DNA of 39,484 nucleotides from Bacteriovoracaceae bacterium (GTDB lineage Bacteria > Bdellovibrionota > UBA2394): positions 1 to 39,484 of the forward strand of contig JAQBPA010000072.1 in assembly GCA_028287765.1 (NCBI GenBank). The letters are read 5' to 3'. Of the stretch, positions 10,277 through 18,884 are shown piece after piece (position 1 is the first letter of the stretch; each line of letters starts with the position of its first letter). The notes below the pieces were generated by a model. That model was not told the origin of the DNA. It searched no databases and was given only the letters and a program-made list of their open reading frames with translations. A program made the position numbers and the translations under genes.

Positions 10277-11023
10277 TTGATGAAAAAGGCCGGTCAAAAA
10301 ATAGTCATCATTATTCAGGCGCGAATGACGTCCAGTCGCCTCCCCGGAAAAATTTTAAAGGAAGTTCTGGGGAAGTCTTTACTCGAATATGAAATCGAGC
10401 GCCTTCAAGAAATTCCTTCGAAGCCAGAAATTTGGATCGCCACCACAACCAATCAAACCGACGAGCCCACAGTAGAATTAGCTGAAAAGTTAAAGATCAA
10501 ATTTTTTCGTGGAAGTGAGGATGATGTTCTTGCTCGCTATTATTTTTGTGCAAAAGAAGCGAAGGCGGATGCGATCGTTCGTATCACGGCAGATTGCCCG
10601 CTGATCGATCCCGAAATCGTGAGTGAAGTTATTGAAACGTATAAAAAATCAGATGCGGATTATGTCTCCAATGTGGTGGAGAGAACGTATCCGCGCGGAC
10701 TGGACGCCGAAATATTTTCTTTTAAAGCACTCGAAGAGTCCTTTCATGAGGCAAAAAGCCAAAGTGAGAGAGAGCATGTGACTCCTTTTATTCGTGAAAA
10801 CGCGAATCGCTATCGCTCTCAAAACGTCAAATGCGCGTCAGGAAATTATGCAGCGCACCGATGGACTGTGGATACGAAAGAAGATTTTGATCTGATTAAG
10901 CATCTTCTTGAGGCTCTTTATCCCAATAATCCAAAATTTCGAATGCAGCACGCCTTGCAATTATTAGTGACGCATCCGGATTGGTCTAAAATTAATGCGG
11001 ATGTGGCGCAGAAAAAAGAGTAA
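10277..11023 (+). CDS. SpsF/PseF-like cytidylyltransferase-family protein
   Basis: IVIIIQARMTSSRLPGKILKEVLGKSLLEYEIERL; ITADCPLIDPEIVSEVI; next to PseH/PseI-like genes. Confidence 0.85.
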   Translation: MMKKAGQKIVIIIQARMTSSRLPGKILKEVLGKSLLEYEIERLQEIPSKPEIWIATTTNQTDEPTVELAEKLKIKFFRGSEDDVLARYYFCAKEAKADAIVRITADCPLIDPEIVSEVIETYKKSDADYVSNVVERTYPRGLDAEIFSFKALEESFHEAKSQSEREHVTPFIRENANRYRSQNVKCASGNYAAHRWTVDTKEDFDLIKHLLEALYPNNPKFRMQHALQLLVTHPDWSKINADVAQKKE

Positions 11024-11110
11024 TCTTCGAGAGTGATGTCTCTGTGCGGGTTTTAGAACTTTCCACATGGCATCAATGCCCACTTTTTAGAGAAAATAAG
11101 AAGATAACCT

Positions 11111-11653
11111 ATGGCTTCAAAGTCCGCATATTCATTGAGAAAAATATCACGGGAGGACCTTCCAATGGTTCTTTCGTGGAGAAATTCTGCGCGCATTCGA
11201 AATTTATCTTATAACGATCGCGAAATTACATCGGAAGAACATACAGCGTGGTTTGAAAGTTTAGAAAAAGCTCACGACAGAATCTGTATGATTTTTGAAG
11301 CGAACGGAACTCCTGTTGGCGTTGTTCAATTTTTTGACATTTCGACTACAGATAGAAAGTGCAAATGGGGATTTTATTTAGGTGTGGATGATCTTCCGAA
11401 AGGGCTCGGGACGATTATGGGAGAGCTTGCGATCTCGTATGCTTTTCAAAACTTAAGAGTGGACCAGATTCTTGGAGAAAGCATTTCGCATAATTATGCG
11501 AGTCAGAAATTTCATGAAAAGCTTGGGTTTGTTCAAGAGGGTCGAATAGAGAGGCAAGTTTATCGAGATGCAAAGTGGCTCGATATTATTTTATTTTCGA
11601 TCTCCAAAGACCACTGGATAAAACTCCACGGAAACGTGAGGGCCATCGCATGA
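11111..11653 (+). CDS. PseH-like GNAT N-acetyltransferase
   Basis: GNAT fold pattern (MVLSWRNSARIRNLSYNDREITSEEHTAWFE; SQKFHEKLGFVQEGRIERQVYRDAKWLDIILFSI); directly upstream of pseI. Confidence 0.82.
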   Translation: MASKSAYSLRKISREDLPMVLSWRNSARIRNLSYNDREITSEEHTAWFESLEKAHDRICMIFEANGTPVGVVQFFDISTTDRKCKWGFYLGVDDLPKGLGTIMGELAISYAFQNLRVDQILGESISHNYASQKFHEKLGFVQEGRIERQVYRDAKWLDIILFSISKDHWIKLHGNVRAIA

Positions 11654-12711
11654 AAGAATTTTTACTCGGTGATCGAAAAGTAGGTCTTGCTCATCCGCCC
11701 TTTATTATTGCTGAAATGTCCGGAAATCATAATCAGTCTCTCGACCGTGCGTTCGAACTAGTCGACGCCGCCGCTAAGGCCGGTGCTCATGCTTTAAAAA
11801 TTCAAACTTATACCGCCGAGACGATGACTCTTAATTTAAAAGAAAATGAATTTTCTATTCGCGATCCAAAAAGTCTTTGGAATAATCGCTCACTTTTTGA
11901 TCTGTATCAAGAAGCCCACACACCCTGGGATTGGCATAAACCGATTTTTGATCGATGCAAAAGGCACGGCATGATGGGATTTAGCACTCCGTTCGATGCG
12001 ACCGCCGTGGATTTTTTAGAATCACTTCAGATTCCTTTTTATAAAATCGCTTCGTTTGAAGTGACAGATTTGCCGCTGATTCAAAAAGTCGCTTCCACCG
12101 GAAAACCCATGATCATCTCGACCGGAATGGCATCGGTCTCGGAACTCGAAGATGCTGTGAAGACAGCCAGAAAAGCAGGCTGTAAAGATTTGGTACTTTT
12201 AAAATGTACGAGCACTTATCCGGCGACTCCCGAGAACACTAATATTTTAACCATTCCGCATATGCGCGATCTCTTTCAGTGCGAAGTGGGTCTTTCGGAT
12301 CATACGATGGGCGTAGGTGTTTCTGTTGCAAGTGTCGCGCTCGGAGCCGTTGTGATTGAAAAACATTTTACTCTGAGCAGAGCCGAAGGTGGTGTTGACT
12401 CAGCCTTCTCGCTGGAACCCGAGGAACTCAAATCTCTCGTCGTCGAAACAGAGAGAGCTTGGAAGAGTTTAGGTGCGGTTCATTATGGCCCGACTGAAAA
12501 AGAGAAAGCTTCGCTCCAATTTAGGAGATCGCTCTATGTGGCAGAAGATATGAAAGCGGGAGAAGTATTTACCAAAAAAAATCTTCGAGCGATTCGTCCG
12601 GGCTTTGGGCTTCCGCCGAAATTTTTTGACGAAGTTCTCGGAAAAAAAGTGAGTGCAGATGTAAAAAAGGGAACGGCGCTCAAATGGGATTTAGTAAGAT
12701 TTTCGCAGTGA
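11650..12711 (+). CDS. pseI: Pseudaminic acid synthase-like (NeuB/PseI family)
   Basis: FIIAEMSGNHNQSLDRAFELVDAAAKAGAHALKIQTYTAETMTL, LFDLYQEAHTPWDWH, VGLSDHTMG, SAF-like C-term; ATGA overlap with upstream stop. Confidence 0.92.
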   Translation: MKEFLLGDRKVGLAHPPFIIAEMSGNHNQSLDRAFELVDAAAKAGAHALKIQTYTAETMTLNLKENEFSIRDPKSLWNNRSLFDLYQEAHTPWDWHKPIFDRCKRHGMMGFSTPFDATAVDFLESLQIPFYKIASFEVTDLPLIQKVASTGKPMIISTGMASVSELEDAVKTARKAGCKDLVLLKCTSTYPATPENTNILTIPHMRDLFQCEVGLSDHTMGVGVSVASVALGAVVIEKHFTLSRAEGGVDSAFSLEPEELKSLVVETERAWKSLGAVHYGPTEKEKASLQFRRSLYVAEDMKAGEVFTKKNLRAIRPGFGLPPKFFDEVLGKKVSADVKKGTALKWDLVRFSQ

Positions 12712-12726
12712 ACTTGGGAGGAAAAG

Positions 12727-13953
12727 ATGGCTTTTAAACTTTGTACAAGATGTGTGATGCCGGATACAAAACCGGATCTGTCATTCGATTCCGAAGGCGT
12801 CTGCAGCGCATGTAAAGCTTTTGAAAATCGGAAAGCTGTCGACTGGGTTCAGAGAAAAAAAGAATTAACGGAAATTCTTGAGCGCTACCGATCCAAAGAC
12901 GGCAGCAATTGGGACTGCGTTGTTCCTGTGAGCGGTGGAAAAGACAGTACTTACCAAGTCGTGAAGATGCTTCAGATGGGAATGAAACCCCTCGCTGTTA
13001 CGGCCGCGACTTGTTCGATGTCGGAAGTGGGACGAAGAAATTTGGATAATATTCGAAAGCTTGGCGTGGATCTTCTCGAGTTCGGTCCGAGTCTTCCTAC
13101 TCGACAAAAAATTAATCGAATCGCTCTTCAGCAAGTGGGCGATGTGACTTGGCCAGAACATGTGACGATCTTTACGATTCCTGTTCGAGTGGCGATTCAA
13201 CATAAAATTCCGCTCATTATCTGGGGAGAAAATTCTCAACATGAATACGGCGGTCCTGCCTCTGCGCAAGACAAAAACTATCTCGATCGAAGATGGCTCG
13301 AAGAATTTGGAGGTCTTCTCGGAATGCGAGTGACGGATCTGATCGGACTTGAAGGGCTTACGAAGCGAGAACTCCTTCCGTATATTTACCCATCCGATGA
13401 AGAAGTCAGATCCGTCGGAGTGACGGGACTTTTTCTCGGCTATTATATTCCGTGGGACGGATTTACCAATACGATCGTTGCACAAAATCATGGCTGGGAA
13501 GCTTGGCCAAAAGTGGTTGAGGGCTCGGCTCTTGATTACGAAAATTTAGACAATCTTTTTCATGGGATTCACGATTATTTTAAATTTTTGAAGTTTGGCT
13601 TTGGTCGCGCAACCGATCACGTCTGTATGCAAATTCGGCGAGGACGTCTTGCCCGTGAAGACGCGCTCGAAATTGTGACGAAACAAGACGGCAAATTTCC
13701 TTGGACGTATCTGGATCAGCCGATTGAAAAAATGCTCAGCCAGATTGGTCTCAGTGTGGATGAATTTGTAAAAATCTGTGATCGCTTTACGAATAAAAAA
13801 ATATTCAAAAAAGATTCTAAGGGAAATTTAGCGAAAGATCACAAACTCAACCTTCAGAGATTGGATATCGTCGAAGCGGAAGTGAAGCCTCTCGTTATTC
13901 CTGAACTTCCGCTTGGGTACCCCGTGCCTGAACCCAAAAATATTCCTTCATGA
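12727..13953 (+). CDS. N-acetyl sugar amidotransferase (WbpG/PseA/LegA-like)
   Basis: CTRCVMPDTKPDLSFDSEGVCSACKAFE Cys motifs, PVSGGKDSTYQV PP-loop, followed by hisH/hisF paralogues. Confidence 0.9.
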   Translation: MAFKLCTRCVMPDTKPDLSFDSEGVCSACKAFENRKAVDWVQRKKELTEILERYRSKDGSNWDCVVPVSGGKDSTYQVVKMLQMGMKPLAVTAATCSMSEVGRRNLDNIRKLGVDLLEFGPSLPTRQKINRIALQQVGDVTWPEHVTIFTIPVRVAIQHKIPLIIWGENSQHEYGGPASAQDKNYLDRRWLEEFGGLLGMRVTDLIGLEGLTKRELLPYIYPSDEEVRSVGVTGLFLGYYIPWDGFTNTIVAQNHGWEAWPKVVEGSALDYENLDNLFHGIHDYFKFLKFGFGRATDHVCMQIRRGRLAREDALEIVTKQDGKFPWTYLDQPIEKMLSQIGLSVDEFVKICDRFTNKKIFKKDSKGNLAKDHKLNLQRLDIVEAEVKPLVIPELPLGYPVPEPKNIPS

Positions 13954-14564
13954 GTGTCGCGATCATCGATTACGGAATGTGTAATCTGGGCTCGGTGCGA
14001 AGAGCTTTTGAAGAGTGTGGCGCAGACGTAAAAGTGATCGATCAACCTCGGGATCTGGATAGTGCTGATCATATTGTTCTTCCGGGTGTTGGAGCGTTTA
14101 CAAAAGGAATGGCGAATCTTCATTCGCAAGGTTGGGTAGAAGCTCTCAATCAAAATGCTCTCAAAGAAAGAAAGCCGCTTCTTGGGATTTGTCTCGGCAT
14201 GCAACTTTTAGCCGAGATTGGACTTGAAGGTGGAGAGACGAAAGGCCTCGGCTTTATTCCGGGGCGTGTTGAGAGATTTATTTCGACGAGTCCAGAGATT
14301 CGGATTCCTCATGTCGGATGGAATGAAATTCATTTCGAGAGCAGTCCTCTTTTTAAAGGATTAGCTCCAGGCACAGATTTTTATTTCGTGCACAGTTATC
14401 ATTTCGTCATAAAGAATGCGGCCAATAAACTTTCGTCGACACCTTATTGTGGAGAATTTGTTTCTGCCGTACACAATCAAAATATTTACGGCGTTCAATT
14501 TCATCCTGAGAAAAGTCAGAAGCCGGGATTTAAATTGATTCAGAATTTTTTAAGCCTATGTTGA
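13950..14564 (+). CDS. HisH-type glutamine amidotransferase (HisH2)
   Basis: VAIIDYGMCNLGSVRRAF, GICLGMQLL nucleophile Cys, VQFHPEKSQ; ATGA overlap with upstream gene. Confidence 0.92.
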   Translation: MSVAIIDYGMCNLGSVRRAFEECGADVKVIDQPRDLDSADHIVLPGVGAFTKGMANLHSQGWVEALNQNALKERKPLLGICLGMQLLAEIGLEGGETKGLGFIPGRVERFISTSPEIRIPHVGWNEIHFESSPLFKGLAPGTDFYFVHSYHFVIKNAANKLSSTPYCGEFVSAVHNQNIYGVQFHPEKSQKPGFKLIQNFLSLC

Positions 14565-15322
14565 AAGTTCGAGTTATTCCCACCCTCCTTTGGAAGGACG
14601 TCGGTCTGGTAAAAGGAGAACGCTTCGATAGTTGGCGACGAGTCGGCACGGTCATGCCCTCGATCAAAGTTTATAATACAAGAGAAGTGGATGAACTTAT
14701 TCTTCTCGATATTACCGCAACCGCAGGAAAGCGTGAGCCAGACTATGAGGCGATCGATGAACTCGCGGCAGAATGTTTTGTTCCGCTCACTTTTGGTGGG
14801 GGCATTTTGAATCTCGAAATTGTGCGCAAAGTACTTCGCGCAGGCGCCGATAAGGTCGCCATTAATTCTGCACTTTACGACAATACTCGTCTCGTTTCCG
14901 AGACAGCAGATAAATTTGGTTCGCAGTGTGTGATTGCAAGTCTTGATATAAAAAAAACAGAATCAAATGCTTGGAGCTGTTTTAGCCATTCGGGAACTAA
15001 ACCCACCGGAAAAGATCCCGTTTCTTTTGCGCAAGAACTTGAAAAAGCGGGCGCCGGCGAAATTCTCCTCACATCCATTGAGCGCGATGGAACGATGGTG
15101 GGCTACGATTTAGAAATTATTCAAAAAATTTCTGAAGTCGTGAATATTCCGGTCATTGCTTCGGGGGGAGCTGGAAACTATGAACATATGTTCCAAGCTT
15201 TAAAAGCCGGCGCTTCGGCGGTGGCCGCTGCTGCCATTTTTCATTTTACGGAACAGACACCTCTTGAAGCGAAAAAATATCTACGCCAAAAAGGTATTCC
15301 GGTTCGACACAGTCAAATTTAA
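14558..15322 (+). CDS. HisF-type synthase/ammonia-channel subunit paralogue (HisF2)
   Basis: LKVRVIPTLLWKDVGLVKG, VDELILLDITAT, PLTFGGGI, VIASLDIKK, IPVIASGGAG; overlaps hisH2 end. Confidence 0.9.
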   Translation: MLKVRVIPTLLWKDVGLVKGERFDSWRRVGTVMPSIKVYNTREVDELILLDITATAGKREPDYEAIDELAAECFVPLTFGGGILNLEIVRKVLRAGADKVAINSALYDNTRLVSETADKFGSQCVIASLDIKKTESNAWSCFSHSGTKPTGKDPVSFAQELEKAGAGEILLTSIERDGTMVGYDLEIIQKISEVVNIPVIASGGAGNYEHMFQALKAGASAVAAAAIFHFTEQTPLEAKKYLRQKGIPVRHSQI

Positions 15323-16113
15323 TCGGCTTTAAAATCTAAAATTTGCTTTTGTAAATTTTGGACAAGATTTGTCGCAGGAGCCAAAGCAGTACTTCCTGCA
15401 TTAACGATTTGTGCGGGTTCTGTTGCCACAATTTCCCATTCGCGATCCTGAGCAATTTCCATCGGGCGAAAACCTTCGAGAGTTTCGGCAGATGAATTGC
15501 TAGGGGTATCGGAAAACGGATTTACGCCAAAATTTCCAAAGAGATAAATACCACCAGGATTGCTTCCGATCGGGCCTGCCGCTGAGATCGTGGCCTGCAC
15601 ATCTCCGTTCGCTGCAAAAAATCTTTGTGTCGCAAAGAATTTTTTTGGAAGAGTATTAAATTGGGAGCTCAAAAGCGCGCCTCCCGCAATCAATTGCGGA
15701 GTCCCCTGAAAAAAGAAATTCGCAGTGAAGTCATTACTTCCTTTGCTCCAACTCTGAAGACTTCCGTTAGGAATAGAAGGCGGGAAGTTTCTTCCAGCCG
15801 GCAGACTTTTTATTTTTTTTGTTGGCCATGACCGTTGAAGAGTTGCCGGCTCTGCGGTGAGATTAGCGCCGATCTCCGTGAGTTGAGTTTGATCAGTCCA
15901 ATTCAAAAAGAGAGTTCCCAAATGATCGAAGGCAAAATTTCTCGTTTGTTTAATATTATAAGTCGGATTCAGTTCAAATTTTACCTGAACGATTTTTTGT
16001 GAAAACAAAACCCTAAATTTGACCTTCTTGGCGATGAAAGGATCGGAGCCGCATCCTGTAAGAAACAAACACAACGAAAAAACTAAGAAATACTTCATAG
16101 TACCCATCTTCAT
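15319..16113 (-). CDS. Hypothetical lipoprotein (start may be internal Met at about 16098)
   Basis: Lipobox FLTGC after hydrophobic signal; overlaps the 3' end of hisF2 by 4 bp. Confidence 0.7.
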   Translation of the reverse strand: MKMGTMKYFLVFSLCLFLTGCGSDPFIAKKVKFRVLFSQKIVQVKFELNPTYNIKQTRNFAFDHLGTLFLNWTDQTQLTEIGANLTAEPATLQRSWPTKKIKSLPAGRNFPPSIPNGSLQSWSKGSNDFTANFFFQGTPQLIAGGALLSSQFNTLPKKFFATQRFFAANGDVQATISAAGPIGSNPGGIYLFGNFGVNPFSDTPSNSSAETLEGFRPMEIAQDREWEIVATEPAQIVNAGSTALAPATNLVQNLQKQILDFKAD

Positions 16114-16114
16114 T

Positions 16115-16534
16115 TTATCTTCTCTGTCTGAAAAAATCTTGTAGCAAGTCCACAGAACGTTGTGTCAATGGGGAGGTGATTCGGCGATTCTTAGATTTAA
16201 AGTACCCTGGGCCGCGGGAACCGAACTTTTCAGATTTTGTAAGGTAATAGATATTTTTGATACGGCTGAGTTTTGCTGCGGTCCGGCACATGAGGCACGG
16301 CTCTAAAGTGACGAAGAGGTCGCAGCCGGTTAGATATTTAGAATTTAATTTTTTGCACGCTCTCTGGATACAAATCATCTCTGCGTGCGCTAGAAAGGTT
16401 TTCTTCTTTTCGGTTTGATTGTGCGCACGAGCAATGATTTTTCCGTCTTTCATTAAAAGAGCTCCGATCGGAACTTCGCTTCGCTTAAGTGCTTTTTCGG
16501 CTTGCTTTAAAGCAAGCTCGAAGGATTTTTTCAT
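16115..16534 (-). CDS. tadA: tRNA adenosine deaminase / cytidine-type deaminase
   Basis: HAEMICIQRA and TLEPCLMCRTAAKLSRI zinc motifs, VPIGALLMKDGKIIARAHN. Confidence 0.85.
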   Translation of the reverse strand: MKKSFELALKQAEKALKRSEVPIGALLMKDGKIIARAHNQTEKKKTFLAHAEMICIQRACKKLNSKYLTGCDLFVTLEPCLMCRTAAKLSRIKNIYYLTKSEKFGSRGPGYFKSKNRRITSPLTQRSVDLLQDFFRQRR

Positions 16535-17272
16535 TTAGATGATTTTCTGCCAATCGATGGGAGATGATTTAAGTTTTTCTTTTAAAATCGTATTCGTCTT
16601 AGAGAAATGCTTACATCCAAAAAAACCAGCGTGAGCTGAAAGCGGTGACGGATGAGCGGCTTTCAAAACAAAATGTTTTTGTGTATCGATAAGATCCACT
16701 TTCTTTTGCGCAGCCGCTCCCCAAAGTAAAAAAACAATCGGCTTTTCGCGAGCCGAAAGAAAACGAATGATTTTATCGGTGAAAATCTCCCAACCCTGAT
16801 TACGATGCGAAAAGGCTTTTCCTGCTTCGACGGTCAGCACGGTATTTAAAAGAAGTACACCTTGATGAGCCCAGCCCGTGAGATTAGAAACTTTCGGATT
16901 CATTGGAACGCCGATGTCGGAGGAAATTTCCTTATAAATATTTTGCAAACTAGGAGGCTTAGGAAAAGTTTCATTGGGAACAGAAAAGCAAAGCCCGACC
17001 GCCTGATTTTTCCCGTGATAAGGATCTTGCCCAAGAATCACCACTTTAACTTCATCAAAGTCCACAAGCTGAAGTGCTTTCAGAATTCTCTCAGCAGGGG
17101 GATAAATCGTTTTTTTGGCGAGGTACTCAGATTTTAAAAATTTCGTAAGCGATTTGAAGTAAGGTTCATCGACGTCTTTCTCAAGAAGCTTCTGCCAACC
17201 GATGGGAAGATTATGGGGAAATTGCCTGTTATTACTTTGAACGTCTTCGGTGTGTGCACTGGCTGTCGACAT
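16535..17272 (-). CDS. ung: Uracil-DNA glycosylase family 1
   Basis: VVILGQDPYHGKNQAVGLCFSV, GVLLLNTVLTV, KAAHPSPLSAHAGFFGCKHFSKTN. Confidence 0.96.
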   Translation of the reverse strand: MSTASAHTEDVQSNNRQFPHNLPIGWQKLLEKDVDEPYFKSLTKFLKSEYLAKKTIYPPAERILKALQLVDFDEVKVVILGQDPYHGKNQAVGLCFSVPNETFPKPPSLQNIYKEISSDIGVPMNPKVSNLTGWAHQGVLLLNTVLTVEAGKAFSHRNQGWEIFTDKIIRFLSAREKPIVFLLWGAAAQKKVDLIDTQKHFVLKAAHPSPLSAHAGFFGCKHFSKTNTILKEKLKSSPIDWQKII

Positions 17273-17426
17273 TATTCATTTAGTACTCCCTATAAATTCG
17301 GCGTCAATAATCAGAATGGAGTGAGCAAAAGAATGTCGAGTTGGACATTCACTTTATCCAAAATGGCATTAAAACCCTACCCACCACCCGGAATGGAGAT
17401 GGCATCCATTCAATTCTTAGGGGGTC

Positions 17427-17455
17427 TTGACTTTGCGTACGTTTAAGCGTACGCT
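17427..17455 (+). promoter_or_regulatory. Putative autoregulated TA promoter/operator: TTGACT -35 plus CGTACG (17436-17441) and CGTACG (17448-17453)
   Basis: TTGACTTTGCGTACGTTTAAGCGTACGCT read directly; TACGCT placed 17 nt after TTGACT. Confidence 0.6.
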
Positions 17456-17461
17456 GTGAAT

Positions 17462-17734
17462 ATGGGAATTCCAAAGGTTAAAAACGCTACTCAATTTCGA
17501 GAAACTCTCTACGAAACTCTTAAAAAGGTCGCCGAAGGCGAAACTCACTTAATTACGCAGAAAGAAAGTGAACCCGTGGTCCTTATTTCTCAAAAGGACT
17601 TTAATCGCATGACAGAAGAACGGGAAACACTGCGAGCTATTGCGATAGGAACGTCCGAACTGGACGCAGGCAAGGCGGTCTCTCATCGAGAAGCACTTAG
17701 CCGATTGAAAGCTTTAAAATCGAAATGGAAATAA
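17462..17734 (+). CDS. Phd/YefM-type antitoxin (ORF also has in-frame GTG at 17456)
   Basis: KNATQFRETLYETLKKVAEGETHLITQKESEPVVLISQKDFNRM; overlaps ParE-type toxin. Confidence 0.85.
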   Translation: MGIPKVKNATQFRETLYETLKKVAEGETHLITQKESEPVVLISQKDFNRMTEERETLRAIAIGTSELDAGKAVSHREALSRLKALKSKWK

Positions 17735-18000
17735 TCTGGTCTCCGTCTTCTCTTCACCGGCTTGAGGAAATAGCGTGCTTCATTGCTCAGGATTCTCCCA
17801 CTCATGCTGTCTTATTTGTGAATACACTGATCGAGTCTGTAGAGCGCCTGAAAGACTTTCCACTGAGTGGAAGCCTTGTTGCCGAAAATCCAGTTTTTCG
17901 ACAAATCGTAGTGCAAGGATATCGAGTTGTTTACCGGCAAAAAGAAAAAGTTATCGAAATAGTGACTGTCATTTCTCCCGGATTAAATACTAAATTTTAG
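17725..18000 (+). CDS. ParE/RelE-superfamily toxin
   Basis: IIWSPSSLHRLEEIACFIAQDSPTHAVLFVNTLIESVERLKDFPLSGSLV...YRVVYRQKEKVIEIVTVI; overlaps antitoxin by 10 nt. Confidence 0.88.
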   Translation: MEIIWSPSSLHRLEEIACFIAQDSPTHAVLFVNTLIESVERLKDFPLSGSLVAENPVFRQIVVQGYRVVYRQKEKVIEIVTVISPGLNTKF

Positions 18001-18008
18001 TAAAAATT

Positions 18009-18293
18009 TCATTTTAAAAATGATCCCTTGAATGTACGAACGCCGATAAATTTGTCTGGCACCACCCATACGAGAATAATTAAAAAAACGAAAACTGCGA
18101 TCAATGAAATTTTTGCATATTTCTTCAGGGAACCATCTTCATTTGTTGCAAAATTAAACCAACTGCCCTCGCCATCTTTTCGCCACTTCGCCATTCTTGT
18201 ATCGGGCCCCGATTTTAAAAATGGAACTAAGATCACAATAATGCCAAGTCCAATCGTGAAGCCCAAACGCGAAAAGGTCGAAAAATCTATCAT
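18009..18293 (-). CDS. Small hypothetical membrane protein
   Basis: 94 aa with two hydrophobic segments (LGFTIGLGIIVILVPFL; ISLIAVFVFLIILVWVV). Confidence 0.6.
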   Translation of the reverse strand: MIDFSTFSRLGFTIGLGIIVILVPFLKSGPDTRMAKWRKDGEGSWFNFATNEDGSLKKYAKISLIAVFVFLIILVWVVPDKFIGVRTFKGSFLK

Positions 18294-18409
18294 CTCTTAT
18301 TTCATCATAAATTAGCAGGAACCTTCTACAAGGGTTAGTTCATTGCGATATGGAGGGGAGCTTCCGCCAGACCGCTTTTGAAGCTTTTTGAAATGAAGGG
18401 GCCGTAGCC

Positions 18410-18449
18410 GTGCACCCAGAAGGGTGCACCTGTGCGCCGGATGGCGCAC
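18410..18449. repeat. Tandem perfect hairpins: GTGCACCC-AGAA-GGGTGCAC (18410-18429) and GTGCGCC-GGAT-GGCGCAC (18432-18449)
   Basis: Inverted repeats read directly; 8-bp and 7-bp stems with 4-nt loops. Confidence 0.85.
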
Positions 18450-18537
18450 CAAACAAACAGGGGGAGTCTCCCAACGCGATTGGAATAAAATCCTTTGTCA
18501 CTTTTATAATACTTCCGCTAATTATAGAAACAGTCAT

Positions 18538-18613
<76 letters not shown>

Positions 18614-18715
18614 AGTTTACTTATCAACTCCCGTCGAGCTTAACTTACATTTAAAGAGAATCCGTGAGCCTAGGCACGATCGATCTATCTTATTTATCTT
18701 GTTCCACAAGATGTG

Positions 18716-18769
18716 GACAGCGCCAATCGCTACCGCGATCGTCGAGTTCGATCCCGACCAGCTCCACCA
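18716..18769 (+). pseudogene. Truncated tRNA-Ala-like 3' fragment (copy B, candidate att scar)
   Basis: AGTTCGATCCCGACCAGCTCCACCA (18745-18769) matches 24/25 nt of the tRNA-Ala 3' end; anticodon-arm position replaced by ATCGC-TACC-GCGAT; downstream flank resembles that of the intact tRNA. Confidence 0.75.
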
Positions 18770-18884
18770 GTTTACCCATCAACTCTCGTTCAGCTAACAT
18801 CCTCGGCTCAATGGAAAAAATAATGAAAGTCATAAATTTTTCACCTTTTTGCGCAATGTTGAGACTTCTGATAGTCATAACTCG

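Noticed and set aside
11024-11110. Possible remnant coding sequence (VRVLELSTWHQCPLFRENKK) between spsF-like and pseH-like genes
   Set aside because: Short, no start, no recognisable PseG or other motif; could not be supported.
12865-13491. 208-aa minus-strand ORF antisense to the amidotransferase
   Set aside because: Shadow ORF with low-plausibility composition; the plus frame has clear family motifs.
18410-18449. CRISPR-like array or intrinsic terminator
   Set aside because: The two stems differ in sequence, there are no regularly spaced repeats or spacers, and no T-tract follows.
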